A stretch of DNA of 64,000 nt. Origin: Fidelibacterota bacterium. GTDB lineage: Bacteria > Pseudomonadota > Alphaproteobacteria > Rhodospirillales > Rhodospirillaceae. Below are positions 55,390-64,000 of the stretch, one piece after another; positions within the stretch are counted from its first letter, which is position 1; the number at the start of each line of letters is the position of its first letter. The position numbers and the translations under genes are program-made. The notes under the pieces were generated by a model, which saw nothing but the letters and a program-made list of their open reading frames with translations, did no database searches and was not told the origin of the DNA. The stretch spans positions 62,001 through 126,000 of the forward strand of contig CANJMF010000005.1 in the NCBI GenBank assembly GCA_947475895.1, in the 5' to 3' direction.

Positions 55390-56796
55390 ATGACGTCTAA
55401 ATCGCCTTGGCTTCCTATGCCCGCGCGTGATCGCTTGACCGCGACACCGGCGGAGATGTTGAAGATGTATGGCGCCGATTTGCCCCGCATCCCGGACAGC
55501 GGTGTCTTGCATCACGGGCGCGGTATAGCGCTTTGTGGCTTAAACAAATTCGACGAAGCACAGCACGCATTTACAAAAGCGCTGGAAATGGCGCCGCTCT
55601 ATGCCGACGCGTGGGTGTCGATGGGCGATTTGCATTTTGCCCGAAAAGAAAAACGGCTTGCGCGTGCAGCTTTTCTAAAGGCATTGGCCATTGATGCGTT
55701 GACGCCTGGTGCGTGGGCTGGGTTTTGCGATACGTCGAGTTGGGTATCGCGGTGGATTTGGCGTCGGAGGCTTTCCGCCCGGGAGGCGCTTTTGCGGCAG
55801 CGGCGCCGGGACAAACACCCCGAGGCGGCGGCTGTGATCAGCGAAGCGGCGCGCCTTGGAAAATCGGAATACCATGCGGAAGCCATCAATGTGCTGCGGG
55901 CGTTTCTGGAAACGTGCCCGGGACATGTAAATGCGACGGCGACGTTGTGCGCCCTTTTGGCGGGACTTGGAAACGTCGAGCAAGGTCGACGCGGGTTAGA
56001 ACGCCTCGTCCAATGGTGGCCGAGCAGCGCGTCGGCCAGCTACTGCCTCGGGGCCTATCTCATGACGGTGGGTGAGAAAGAAGCCGGTATAAAAATGCTT
56101 CAGCGTTCTCTGGCGCTTGATCCTGAGGACAAGGCCAATGCGCGCTTTGCCCTGTCTACATTGGGCGTGGCTCCATTGCCGCGTCTCGCCGACGCCGAGG
56201 TCCGCGGCATTTTCGACGCCTACGCCGACAAATTCGACCACGACCTGAGAGACAATCTTGAGTACCGCGTGCCCGAGATCATCGCGGCCCGTATTGCTGG
56301 CGCAGGGCGACGTTGGCCATGCATGTTGGACCTTGGGTGCGGAACGGGTCTATGTGGCGTGCAAATGCGCGCCCATGTTGATCGCTTGATCGGCGTGGAT
56401 CTGTCGGAAAAAATGCTTCGAAAGGCCCAGACGCGGCGCATCTATGATGTTTTGCAGGTCGGTGAAGCGGCTTCCTATCTTGAACGATCATCCGAAAGTT
56501 TTGACCTGATGATCGCCGCCGATGTCCTCGTTTATATCGGGGATGTAACCGCCCTTTTTGGCGCGGTCGCCGCCCGGCTCGCGCGCGCCGGTGAGTTTTG
56601 GTTTTCGGTCGAAGTGTCGGAACGCGAAGGTGTTCACATTACGATGTCGCGCAGATACCAGCACAGTCTGGGGTATCTTGAATCCTCCGCCCGCGCAGCG
56701 GGACTTCGCGTGAAGCACCAGCAGCCGACCGATATTCGCAGGCATGCGAATGAGATGCAGAAGGGTTTGTTAGTCGCACTCGAACGCGACGTTTAG
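55390..56796 (+). CDS. TPR-repeat SAM-dependent methyltransferase
   Basis: The product of about 468 residues has N-terminal TPR-like helices (residues about 40-240: A-L-E-M-A-P-L-Y-A-D-A-W, A-L-A-I-D, S-L-A-L-D-P-E-D) and a C-terminal class I methyltransferase: L-D-L-G-C-G-T-G-L-C-G, G-V-D-L-S-E-K-M-L, and F-D-L-M-I-A-A-D-V-L. This TPR-plus-methyltransferase layout recurs in Alphaproteobacteria; TPRs likely bind a protein target. The ATG at 55390 follows a weak GGGA. Its last 4 bases overlap the purB stop on the other strand. Confidence 0.82.
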   Translation: MTSKSPWLPMPARDRLTATPAEMLKMYGADLPRIPDSGVLHHGRGIALCGLNKFDEAQHAFTKALEMAPLYADAWVSMGDLHFARKEKRLARAAFLKALAIDALTPGAWAGFCDTSSWVSRWIWRRRLSAREALLRQRRRDKHPEAAAVISEAARLGKSEYHAEAINVLRAFLETCPGHVNATATLCALLAGLGNVEQGRRGLERLVQWWPSSASASYCLGAYLMTVGEKEAGIKMLQRSLALDPEDKANARFALSTLGVAPLPRLADAEVRGIFDAYADKFDHDLRDNLEYRVPEIIAARIAGAGRRWPCMLDLGCGTGLCGVQMRAHVDRLIGVDLSEKMLRKAQTRRIYDVLQVGEAASYLERSSESFDLMIAADVLVYIGDVTALFGAVAARLARAGEFWFSVEVSEREGVHITMSRRYQHSLGYLESSARAAGLRVKHQQPTDIRRHANEMQKGLLVALERDV

Positions 56797-58091
56797 GCGT
56801 TTTCAAACACCCGCTTGAAGATCGTGTCGACGTGCTTGGTGTGGTAGCCCATGTCGAACAGCGGGGCGAGATCTTTGGCCGGGATGCGGCTGGTGACGTC
56901 CTTGTCGTTGCTGAGAAGATCGAGCAGCTGCCCGCCTTCATTCCACACTTTCATCGCGTTGCGTTGAACGAGGACGTAGGACTCTTCGCGGCTCACACCG
57001 GCTTGGGTCAATGCAAGCAGGACACGCTGCGAGAACATCAAACCGCCGGTCTTGGCGAGGTTGCTGGCGATCCGTTCCGGATAAATCACAAGCTTGTCGA
57101 CGACGCTGACGAGGCGTGCCAATGCGAAGTCCAGGGTGATGGTGGCATCTGGGCCGATGTAACGTTCAACAGATGAGTGCGAAATATCACGCTCGTGCCA
57201 CAGCGCCACGTTTTCCATGGCGGGAACCACGTATCCACGCACAACGCGCGCGAGGCCCGTCAGGTTTTCCGTCAGCACTGGGTTGCGCTTGTGGGGCATG
57301 GCGGACGAGCCCTTCTGCCCCGGCGAGAAATACTCTTCGGCTTCGCCGACTTCCGTCCGTTGCAAGTGACGCACTTCCGTCGCGATGCGTTCAATCGAGC
57401 TGGCAATGACGCCGAGAATGGCAAAGAAATGGGCATGGCGGTCGCGCGGGATGACTTGTGTCGAGACAGGCTCGGCATGCAGGCCCATCTTCTCGGCGAC
57501 GTATTCCTCAACCGATGGATCGATGTTGGCGAACGTACCGACGGCACCGGAAATAGCGCAGCTGGCGATGTCTTCGCGAGCGGCTTTGAGGCGCGTCAGG
57601 TTGCGGTCGAATTCAGCGTAAAAGCTCGCGAATTTCAGGCCAATCGTGACGGGCTCGGCGTGAATGCCGTGGCTGCGTCCGACCGTGACGGTCATTTTGT
57701 GTTCAAGTGCGCGGCGCTTCAGCGCCGCCAAAAGATCTTCCACGTCCTTCAAAAGAATGTCAGCGGCTTGCACGAGTTGAACCGACAAGCACGTGTCGAG
57801 CACGTCCGATGAGGTCATGCCTTGATGCACGAAGCGCGCTTCGGGGCCCACGTGCTCTGCGAGGTTGGTCAGGAACGCGATGACGTCGTGCTTGGTTTCT
57901 TTTTCGATCTCGTCGATGCGCGCGATGTCCCACTTGCCGCGTTGCCACACGGCTTTAGCGGCTTCGCGCGGAACCACGCCTAAAATCGCGAGCGCATCCA
58001 TGGCGTGCGCTTCGATTTCAAACCAAATGCGGAACTTGTTGTCCGGCTCCCAAATGGCCGTCATTTGCGGGCGGGCGTAACGAGGAATCAT
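56793..58091 (-). CDS. purB: Adenylosuccinate lyase
   Basis: PurB splits SAICAR and adenylosuccinate, releasing fumarate, in two steps of purine synthesis. The 432-residue product has the superfamily signature S-S-A-M-P-H-K-R-N-P, Q-G-M-T-S-S-D-V-L-D-T and G-R-S-H-G-I-H-A-E-P. AAGGA lies 8 bases before the ATG at 58091; the frame is open to 58178 but the family starts M-I-P-R-Y. It is on the purC strand but separated from it by two genes, one of them opposite. Confidence 0.97.
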   Translation of the reverse strand: MIPRYARPQMTAIWEPDNKFRIWFEIEAHAMDALAILGVVPREAAKAVWQRGKWDIARIDEIEKETKHDVIAFLTNLAEHVGPEARFVHQGMTSSDVLDTCLSVQLVQAADILLKDVEDLLAALKRRALEHKMTVTVGRSHGIHAEPVTIGLKFASFYAEFDRNLTRLKAAREDIASCAISGAVGTFANIDPSVEEYVAEKMGLHAEPVSTQVIPRDRHAHFFAILGVIASSIERIATEVRHLQRTEVGEAEEYFSPGQKGSSAMPHKRNPVLTENLTGLARVVRGYVVPAMENVALWHERDISHSSVERYIGPDATITLDFALARLVSVVDKLVIYPERIASNLAKTGGLMFSQRVLLALTQAGVSREESYVLVQRNAMKVWNEGGQLLDLLSNDKDVTSRIPAKDLAPLFDMGYHTKHVDTIFKRVFENA

Positions 58092-58211
58092 GCGCTTTGT
58101 CCTTGTGTGTCTGCGATGTATAGGAGGCCGGGCCGCAGATGACAACTGGCGCCGTGGCGCCGGCCGAAAGGCTGTCATAGGTTATGGGGCGAGGCTCAGG
58201 AGACGATCGTA

Positions 58212-59330
58212 ATGCGTTTAAAGAAGTTGTTGGCGATAGGGCTTTTTGCGGCATTCAGCGCGGTTTCTCCGGGCCATGCGGCCGACGGCTTTCACTTTGG
58301 CGGCGACTCCGGTACGCAATTTTATGCGGGCGGACAGGCGGACGTGTCCGAAGGGGCCTCGACCGTTTTCGCGACCGGCGGCGAAGTTAACGTCGAATCA
58401 AAAGACATCGGAAAACTCATCGCGGCAGGTGGCCGGGTTTCGGTCCAAGATATTCGCGCGAACGAAGTGACAGCGGCGGGCGGGCACGTAACGGTCGACG
58501 GCGTCGTGAATAAAAGCGTGACGCTGGCCGGCGGCCAAATTGAAATCACGCCCCAAACCAAAGTTGGCGGCGACGTGGTGGTAGCCGGCGGCAATGTCAC
58601 GATCGGCGGCGATGTGGGCGGCGACGTGATTGTCGCCAGCGGCAACATCGCACTTTCCGGCCACGTCAAAGGCGACGTGCGGCTGCGCGGCGGAAAAATC
58701 GCCATTGCGCCGGGGACGCAGATCGACGGCGATCTCAATTATCGCAGCGACGAAGAACTGCAGTTGCCATCGGATATTCGCGTTGGCGGCAGCGTGAACC
58801 GCGAAGGGGCCGGCAAGCACGGCTACCGCTTCTGGGAACACTTAGGCGTCGTTCTGCTCGGCTTCGCGACGCTTGCGTCCATCGGCTTCATCGTGATGCT
58901 GTTTGTATTCGCGTTCCTGATGCTTTTGCTTTTCGGAACGCTCCTGGGGCGCGTCAACGACACGATGGATTTTGCGCCGGTTAAAAGTTTTGGCGTTGGG
59001 CTTCTCGTCACCCTGGCGATGCCCATGGTGTTTGTTGTTTTGCTCATCACCATTATCGGAATCCCACTGGCGCTTTTGTGCCTCGCGGTGTTTCCGATCA
59101 TCTACGGCCTTGGCGTGGTGGCAGCGGCGCACTGGATCGGCTTGCGGCTGCGGCGCGCAATGAGACCGGCGGCCACCGATATGGGGTTTGGCCGGCGCGT
59201 TTTATGGACCTTCGTTGGCGTCGTCGTGTTCGTGCTTGTCGGCGTGGTGCCGTTCGTTGGGAATCTGGTTCAATTCGTTGTCGCGACGATGGGCCTTGGT
59301 GGCCTGGGCGTGACGATGACGCGCGCCTAA
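58212..59330 (+). CDS. Exported bactofilin-like polymer-forming protein with membrane domain
   Basis: The 372-residue protein has a Sec signal (ends PGHAAD), then about 170 residues of short Gly/Val repeats in pseudo-hexapeptide style (A-A-G-G-x-V-x-V, G-G-D-V-V-V-A-G-G-N-V-T-I) that look like a beta-helix of the bactofilin/polymer-forming type, then four hydrophobic helices (about 215-370). Bactofilins are usually cytoplasmic; here the repeats should face the periplasm with a membrane anchor after them. The function is unknown. CAGGAG lies about 9 bases before the ATG. Confidence 0.75.
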   Translation: MRLKKLLAIGLFAAFSAVSPGHAADGFHFGGDSGTQFYAGGQADVSEGASTVFATGGEVNVESKDIGKLIAAGGRVSVQDIRANEVTAAGGHVTVDGVVNKSVTLAGGQIEITPQTKVGGDVVVAGGNVTIGGDVGGDVIVASGNIALSGHVKGDVRLRGGKIAIAPGTQIDGDLNYRSDEELQLPSDIRVGGSVNREGAGKHGYRFWEHLGVVLLGFATLASIGFIVMLFVFAFLMLLLFGTLLGRVNDTMDFAPVKSFGVGLLVTLAMPMVFVVLLITIIGIPLALLCLAVFPIIYGLGVVAAAHWIGLRLRRAMRPAATDMGFGRRVLWTFVGVVVFVLVGVVPFVGNLVQFVVATMGLGGLGVTMTRA

Positions 59331-59359
59331 GCTCGCATTACACCAACAACGCGGCGCTG

Positions 59360-59842
59360 CTATTTACCCTCGGCCATTTTGACCATTTTTTCGACGCCGC
59401 CCGTGAAGGTCTTCGTGCGCTGCGCTTTGTCGGCGGCTTTGGCTTCCGCAGTGCCGGTGGGTTCCTGATCGTAGAACAGCGTGTAAACGATCTTCGATTT
59501 ATTGGCGCCGTCAGCAATGGCTTCCAGATGCCCGTGATAAGACGTCGGGTTCGGCGCGATGAAGGTATAGGTGTAGGAATACTTGGTCGTGCTGACGAGC
59601 ACTTCGGTCACGCGGCCGCCGGCGATGCTGCGCACGGAGCCCACATCGGTGCCGTTGCCTTTGGTGATTTCGCACGCTGGGCCCAGCCACTCGCTCAATG
59701 AGCAATAAGGGCTGATCTTTTTCCAGGTGTCGTCGACCGACGCGTTGACGGGGCGTTCGATCACAATAGAGGTATAATCGGCCGCGGCGGCGGGACCGGC
59801 GATCAGCAGTCCACTGAATGCCACGAGTACATGTTTTTTCAT
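59360..59842 (-). CDS. Exported SRPBCC-family protein
   Basis: This 160-residue protein has a Sec signal (ends AAAAD) and a START-like SRPBCC fold: V-N-A-S-V-D-D-T-W-K-K-I, a C-S-L-S-E-W block, G-S-V-R-S-I-A-G-G-R-V-T-E and a long C-terminal helix with M-V-K-M-A. These proteins bind hydrophobic ligands; no ligand is predicted. GGGGAGG lies about 5 bases before the ATG at 59842, and the longer frame to 59932 has no such support. It follows the peroxidase gene by 20 bases on the same strand. Confidence 0.8.
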   Translation of the reverse strand: MKKHVLVAFSGLLIAGPAAAADYTSIVIERPVNASVDDTWKKISPYCSLSEWLGPACEITKGNGTDVGSVRSIAGGRVTEVLVSTTKYSYTYTFIAPNPTSYHGHLEAIADGANKSKIVYTLFYDQEPTGTAEAKAADKAQRTKTFTGGVEKMVKMAEGK

Positions 59843-59862
59843 TTGATCCTCCCCAATTGAAT

Positions 59863-60342
59863 TTACGCGATCAGTCGTTCGATGGCGTGGCGGAATCGTG
59901 CGGCCTTCGGATTGGTGATGCTCGCGAACCAATCCATCATCTTACCGTCGCGGTTAATCAGATATTTGTGGAAATTCCAGCGCGGCCGCGAAAAATAACC
60001 GCCTTGCGTGGCCAGCCAGGCATAGAGCGGGTGAATGCCTTCGCCGCGCACGTGAATTTTGCCCGTCATCGGAAATGTGATGCCGTAAGCACGCTGGCAG
60101 AAAGCGGCGATGGTGGAGTCCGTGTCGGGCTCTTGCCGGCCGAAATCGTTGCAGGGAATCCCCAAGACGTTGAGGCCCTGGTCCTTAAACTCATCCCAGA
60201 GCAACTGGAGGTCCGCATACTGCGGCGTAAAACCACATTGCGAAGCCGTGTTGATCAAGATCGTTGGGCGGCCGCTGAATTGGGCGAGCGGAAGCGGCTC
60301 ACCTTTAAGGGTCGTTAGCTGAAAGTCATATGCAGTTGTCAT
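59863..60342 (-). CDS. Glutathione peroxidase family protein
   Basis: The 159-residue product has the Cys-type active site N-T-A-S-Q-C-G-F-T, then C-N-D-F-G-R-Q-E-P and W-N-F-H-K-Y-L, giving Cys, Gln, Trp and Asn of the catalytic tetrad. The usual N-Q-F-G reads N-D-F-G here. Most bacterial members in fact use thioredoxin to reduce peroxides. It is the first gene of a two-gene run with the SRPBCC protein. Confidence 0.93.
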   Translation of the reverse strand: MTTAYDFQLTTLKGEPLPLAQFSGRPTILINTASQCGFTPQYADLQLLWDEFKDQGLNVLGIPCNDFGRQEPDTDSTIAAFCQRAYGITFPMTGKIHVRGEGIHPLYAWLATQGGYFSRPRWNFHKYLINRDGKMMDWFASITNPKAARFRHAIERLIA

Positions 60343-60725
60343 GTCTTCGCCGCCCGCGGGTCCAGGCCTATTAAGACACCTAAAGCGCGACTAACAAAGG
60401 CGTAACCGCTTTTTATACCTCGCCGGGAACCAAATTTCATGATCGGCGTTTTGTTTGCATCGACGGCCACAACCCCCATAGCCCCCCCCAATGTGGTCGT
60501 CAGATTCTTAATCGCCCCTCCGTTCCCCCCAACGGAGGGGCGTTGCTTTTTGGGCTACACTGATCGTCCCGAATTGAACCGTCTGGGCCGTTTACCTGAG
60601 AAAAGCGCTCATTTCCGCCAGATTTACCGGTCCTTCACGTGCTGCGGCCTGGCCACGCGTGGGGATTTCCTTTTGGTTGAATTCCATGCCTAATTGTTTC
60701 CATTACGAGCTTGCGGGGACCATGG
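60343..60725. other. Intergenic region holding an orphan terminator
   Basis: The region should contain the divergent promoters of the peroxidase and metallopeptidase genes. A short plus-strand frame (60439-60693) runs through a terminator hairpin and has no ribosome site, so no gene is called. A TTTTTATACC stretch near 60411 could be a -10 region, upstream of the orphan terminator. Confidence 0.4.
60513..60551 (+). terminator. Orphan intrinsic terminator
   Basis: A perfect 12-bp stem (CGCCCCTCCGTT/AACGGAGGGGCG) with a C6 loop is followed by TTGCTTTTT. No plus-strand gene ends upstream of it; the nearest gene to the left is on the minus strand. Confidence 0.75.
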
Positions 60726-63581
60726 ATGTTCAAAAACTATTTAGCGGCGTTCTGTCTGGTGACGGCAACTGGCGTGGCGTACGCGGCTGATCCGGCGTCG
60801 CAACGCCTCCGCATGATCGAAATCGCGCCGCTGGTGTCGGCGCTTCCCGTGACGCCTGCCGATCCGTTGGTCCTCGACACGCCTTCGTTGAAGGCACCCA
60901 AAGAGCAAGCGTTGTCCGCGCGCGGCGTTGCGCGCTCGCGCACCGTGACGGTATCGCCGGAAACGGTTACTGCCTTACGCGACAGCCCCGCGCTTGTGTT
61001 GGACGGCGCCGGAAACATCGCGGGGCAACCCGAGCAGTTTGTTCTGCAATTGTTTGACGATGTCGCCGTGCGCTTGGTGAAAGTCGATCTCACGCAAGAT
61101 TCACAAGGCAACGATGTGCTGCGCGCGGCAGTGGTGGGCGATGCCGGCGGCGACGCCACGTTGGTGATCGCCGGCGGTGAGATCAGCGGCAAAGTGCGCG
61201 CGGGCGGGCGCCGCTACAGTCTACAGCCGGCAGGCGGTGCGCTACATACGGTGATCGAATACGATCCCGCGACCATGCCGCGTTTAACCGATGACGCGAA
61301 GCATGTGCCGCCGCTCACCCTCGAGAAGTCACACTCTCAGGCATCACCCGACATCGAGCGTCCCACCGCCATATCCGATATCCGCGTGCTTGTCGTTTAC
61401 ACGGCCAAAGCATTGGCCAAGCGCCCGAACATCACCCGGGATATCGCGACGACCATCGCCGAGTTCAACACGGTGTTGTCCAACTCCTATGTGGACAGCA
61501 ACGTGAATATCGTTTTGGCCGGGACCGATATGGTCAACTTCACCGAGATCTCGACGACCTCGACGGACAACATGATCGAAACGGCCCGTTCGCAAACGGG
61601 TGACTTCGCGCGCATCGCCACCTTGCGCGCATCGTTGGGCGCCGACCTCGTGCAGGTCTGGATCGCCCCGAACGACGATCCATCCTGCGGCGTCGCGTAT
61701 ACGAACCGCGAGACGAATACCTATGGCTATACGTTAGCCCCGGACGCCAACGCGGCCTCTTATGGATTTAGCTCGGTGTTCATCGACGCGAGTGGGAGCT
61801 GCATTCTGGGGCAGGAGACGGTGCCGCACGAACTGGGCCACAACATGGGCCTCGATCACGACCGCTTCGTTCTGACTGATGATCCGCCGAAAGCGGGGTC
61901 GTACGGCTATGGCTATGTCGACCTGGTCGGGCGTAAGCGCGACGTGATGGCCTATACCGATGCCTGCGACGCGCAGCATTTAGATTGCGCGGAGCAACCG
62001 TATTTCAGCAGTCCCAAGGTGATCATCAACGGCCGGCCGCTTGGCATCGCCTACAATCAAACCAACGCCGCCGACGCGGCGCGGTATCTGACGGAATCGA
62101 CGCCGTTTGTCGCGCGCCTCCATACCGCCCTCACGAACCCCATCGCGACCGTAAACCTTGGGCCGGTCTATTCGACGGCCTCGACGACGAAGCAATCGTT
62201 TCTGCGTGTTGCTAATACCGGCGCCAGCGCTGGCACCGCGACATTCACTTTCATGAACAGCACAACGGGAAATGTGGTCGGCACCTGGACCACGCCTTCG
62301 CTGCCGGCCGGATCGCAGGCCCAATATTATATCGGGGTGCTTGAGGACAACGCGAAGATCACCGCCGCCAATCGTCCGCTTTTTTATACCGTCACGATCA
62401 AGTCGGGCCTCACCGGTTATATCCAGCACGTACTCTATCGTCCCGATACGGGCACGCTGACGAACCTCAGCACGTGCGATGCCGCGGTCGCCTCTTATCC
62501 AAAAGAGCTCAGCGGCGTTCACACAAACCTGATCACGCAGTACGGATTTCCGAGCACAGTCGTGATCAACAACACCGGATCGACGGCGGCCACGGCCAAT
62601 CTCGGCATTTACGATGCGCGCGACGGAGTGAAGCTTGGGACCTACTCGGCGCTTATCGAAGCGAACGGCGAAGCGCGGCCCACCACCCAAGCGCTCGAAA
62701 GCGCGCTGCCGACCGTGCCCAAGGGTGATCAAAACTATTTCATCGTCAAACTCGAGAACGGCTACAACGGTTTCTTGCAGCACCTGGTGACCAGCACGCA
62801 AGCGGGCGTGGTGTCGGATATGTCCACCGTGTGCGCGCTCAATTCGCCGGCGCCGACCCAAATCCCGACGACCTTGCGTCAGAGCATCATGTATTCGACC
62901 GCCGGCCTGCAGCAGCAGTCGTTCGTGCGCTTCTTCAATAACGGATCGAACGCGGGCGTCGTGCGCGCCACGTTCTACGACTATGTAACCGGTCTACAAC
63001 GCGGCCAATGGACCAGTCCCAGCATCGTGGTCGGTCAAGATCTGCAATATTTTATCGGCGAGATCGAAAAAGAAGCCAACATCACAGGCACGAAGCCGGC
63101 GGCTTATACGATGTCGGTCACGTCCGATATCACCGGCTACTTTCAGCACGTCCTCTATCGTCCAGCGGACGGAACACTGACGAACCTCAGCACCTGCAGC
63201 GCCGGCGTCACCGCCGACCCGCGCAAGCTGGGTGAGGTGCACTCCTCACTGCTTGAGCAGTACGGACTTCCAAGTTCCATCGTGGTGCGCAACACCGATA
63301 CCAACGCGAATGCTGGAATCGATCTCGGCATTTACGACGCGCGCGACGGAACGAAGATCACCACCTATCGCACGGCGGCCATTCCCGCCAACGCGGCGAT
63401 CATCATCCGCATGTCGGATATCGAAAAAGAAAAAAACAAAACACCGACGGGCGGACTCATCCATTACGTGGTCAAGGTCGAGAGCACGTTCACGGGTTTT
63501 CTCCAGCACCTGCTCGATAACCTTCAGGCAGGCATCACCACCGACATGACAACCATGTGCGCGCTGCGCCCTGCGAGCTAA
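60726..63581 (+). CDS. Secreted M12B-like (reprolysin-type) zinc metallopeptidase with duplicated C-terminal module
   Basis: This product of about 951 residues has a Sec signal (ends VAYAAD), a propeptide-like region (to about 215), and a metallopeptidase domain with the zinc motif H-E-L-G-H-N-M-G-L-D-H at residues 368-378, which fits H-E-x-x-H-x-x-G-x-x-H, and a later V-M-A-Y-T Met-turn candidate. After about residue 470 come two tandem copies of a module of about 230 residues, each with two G-Y/F-x-Q-H-V/L-L blocks, a S-T-C-like Cys, and a G-I-Y-D-A-R-D-G segment. The role of the module is unknown; it may bind a surface or substrate. The ATG at 60726 has GGGGA about 7 bases upstream. It is probably released or surface-displayed. 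Confidence 0.85.
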   Translation: MFKNYLAAFCLVTATGVAYAADPASQRLRMIEIAPLVSALPVTPADPLVLDTPSLKAPKEQALSARGVARSRTVTVSPETVTALRDSPALVLDGAGNIAGQPEQFVLQLFDDVAVRLVKVDLTQDSQGNDVLRAAVVGDAGGDATLVIAGGEISGKVRAGGRRYSLQPAGGALHTVIEYDPATMPRLTDDAKHVPPLTLEKSHSQASPDIERPTAISDIRVLVVYTAKALAKRPNITRDIATTIAEFNTVLSNSYVDSNVNIVLAGTDMVNFTEISTTSTDNMIETARSQTGDFARIATLRASLGADLVQVWIAPNDDPSCGVAYTNRETNTYGYTLAPDANAASYGFSSVFIDASGSCILGQETVPHELGHNMGLDHDRFVLTDDPPKAGSYGYGYVDLVGRKRDVMAYTDACDAQHLDCAEQPYFSSPKVIINGRPLGIAYNQTNAADAARYLTESTPFVARLHTALTNPIATVNLGPVYSTASTTKQSFLRVANTGASAGTATFTFMNSTTGNVVGTWTTPSLPAGSQAQYYIGVLEDNAKITAANRPLFYTVTIKSGLTGYIQHVLYRPDTGTLTNLSTCDAAVASYPKELSGVHTNLITQYGFPSTVVINNTGSTAATANLGIYDARDGVKLGTYSALIEANGEARPTTQALESALPTVPKGDQNYFIVKLENGYNGFLQHLVTSTQAGVVSDMSTVCALNSPAPTQIPTTLRQSIMYSTAGLQQQSFVRFFNNGSNAGVVRATFYDYVTGLQRGQWTSPSIVVGQDLQYFIGEIEKEANITGTKPAAYTMSVTSDITGYFQHVLYRPADGTLTNLSTCSAGVTADPRKLGEVHSSLLEQYGLPSSIVVRNTDTNANAGIDLGIYDARDGTKITTYRTAAIPANAAIIIRMSDIEKEKNKTPTGGLIHYVVKVESTFTGFLQHLLDNLQAGITTDMTTMCALRPAS
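62160..63570 (+). repeat. Intragenic tandem duplication in the metallopeptidase gene
   Basis: Two units of about 690 bases (about 62160-62840 and 62880-63570) encode similar modules. The nucleotide match is very close in places, for example around 62458 and 63179 (ctgacgaacctcagcac in both), suggesting a fairly recent duplication or gene conversion. Confidence 0.75.
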
Positions 63582-63833
63582 GGGCTGGCGGGGACGCTAA
63601 AAGCTTTTCGGATTTGAATGAGACGACCCGTCGCATCGGGCAAGCGGCCCGACATGATCGGCGCGCCGCACAAGATCTCTATTTTTATGCTCTCACAGCT
63701 CGTTGTGCGATGCAATATAATTCATGCTGCGTTGCGATATCTGTGATTGTAACACCCGATCCCGGGGCATCTACTTGGTCCCGAAGAAGGAGATGGGGAG
63801 GAAGCTAACCCACCCACTCACAAGGATCGTTAC

Positions 63834-64000
63834 ATGAAAAAGGTATGTTCTCTCGTTGCCGTTGCTCTCCTGACCTCGGTTTCGTCCATGGCCCTCGCTG
63901 CCGACCCGACCGGTCTTCTTTCCGCAGGCTTCTCTGCCATTAAGCACTCCCAATGGGTCAGCGGGGCCGAATTTTCCAGCGCGGCCCTCAAAATGCCCGG
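63834..64000 (+). CDS. N-terminus of an exported protein, cut by the window end
   Basis: The frame from the ATG at 63834 opens with M-K-K-V-C and a Sec signal (hydrophobic L-V-A-V-A-L-L, ends M-A-L-A-A-D), then 31 mature residues with no recognised family. AAGGA lies about 7 bases upstream. The region 63582-63833 before it has a TATAAT-like hexamer near 63716 and holds no other gene. Confidence 0.7.
   Translation, partial: MKKVCSLVAVALLTSVSSMALAADPTGLLSAGFSAIKHSQWVSGAEFSSAALKMP

Noticed and set aside
60439-60693. Plus-strand frame of 84 codons
   Set aside because: It reads through a perfect terminator hairpin and lacks a ribosome site.

Overview
The window looks like a chromosomal segment of an alphaproteobacterium with fairly high GC. 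The evidence is a GcrA cell-cycle regulator, an HWE-family histidine kinase, a purC-purS-purQ-purL-bolA-grxD gene order, a class II DAHP synthase and an Anbu proteasome-like cluster. The genus cannot be fixed from the sequence; a free-living Micropepsales/Rhodospirillales/Caulobacterales-like organism would fit, but that is inference.

1-18.7 kb is the unusual part. It carries three related copies of an exported gene set built on domains best known from Planctomycetes: a DUF1592/DUF1588/DUF1585 protein with one CXXCH haem motif, followed by a Tat-exported DUF1552 protein. Copy A is cut by the window edge (1-2020). Copies B (2290-7861) and C (11252-16802) are complete and collinear: an unrecognised secreted protein, then DUF1592, DUF1552, and a multi-repeat secreted protein of the Lipoprotein_15 type (PF03640). 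B and C begin with similar TATAAT-containing leaders. C is followed by an exported dihydropyrimidinase-like amidohydrolase. It lies between a degenerate 3' fragment of tRNA-Val (11050-11085) and the intact tRNA-Val(CAC) gene (18670-18744), in the orientation expected of an old tRNA-targeted island. Between B and C lie two hypothetical genes, gcrA, a cold-shock gene and a mobA remnant.

18.9-33.6 kb is mostly metabolic and regulatory. It holds a CheB-CheR-PAS-HWE kinase with its response regulator, glmU-glmS, a periplasmic group (PQQ sugar dehydrogenase, SMP-30-like lipoprotein, cytochrome c), glutathione reductase, an FkbM methyltransferase, arsenate reductase, a PRC-barrel protein, an ECF sigma factor and a DUF1272 zinc-ribbon protein.

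33.7-48.9 kb holds a class II DAHP synthase, a PEP-CTERM protein, a membrane-anchored FMN glutamate-synthase-like protein, a PlsC-like acyltransferase, nadE-glnS, two small hypothetical genes, the four-gene Anbu cluster (ATP-grasp, alpha-E, transglutaminase, Anbu), a TrmJ-type methyltransferase and rpsD.

49-60.3 kb holds small proteins, the purine cluster with grxD and bolA, an NRDE protein, a TPR-methyltransferase, purB, a bactofilin-like membrane protein, an SRPBCC protein and glutathione peroxidase. 60.3-64 kb carries a secreted M12B-like metallopeptidase with a duplicated C-terminal module and the start of another exported protein.

No CRISPR array, insertion sequence, integrase or rRNA was seen.
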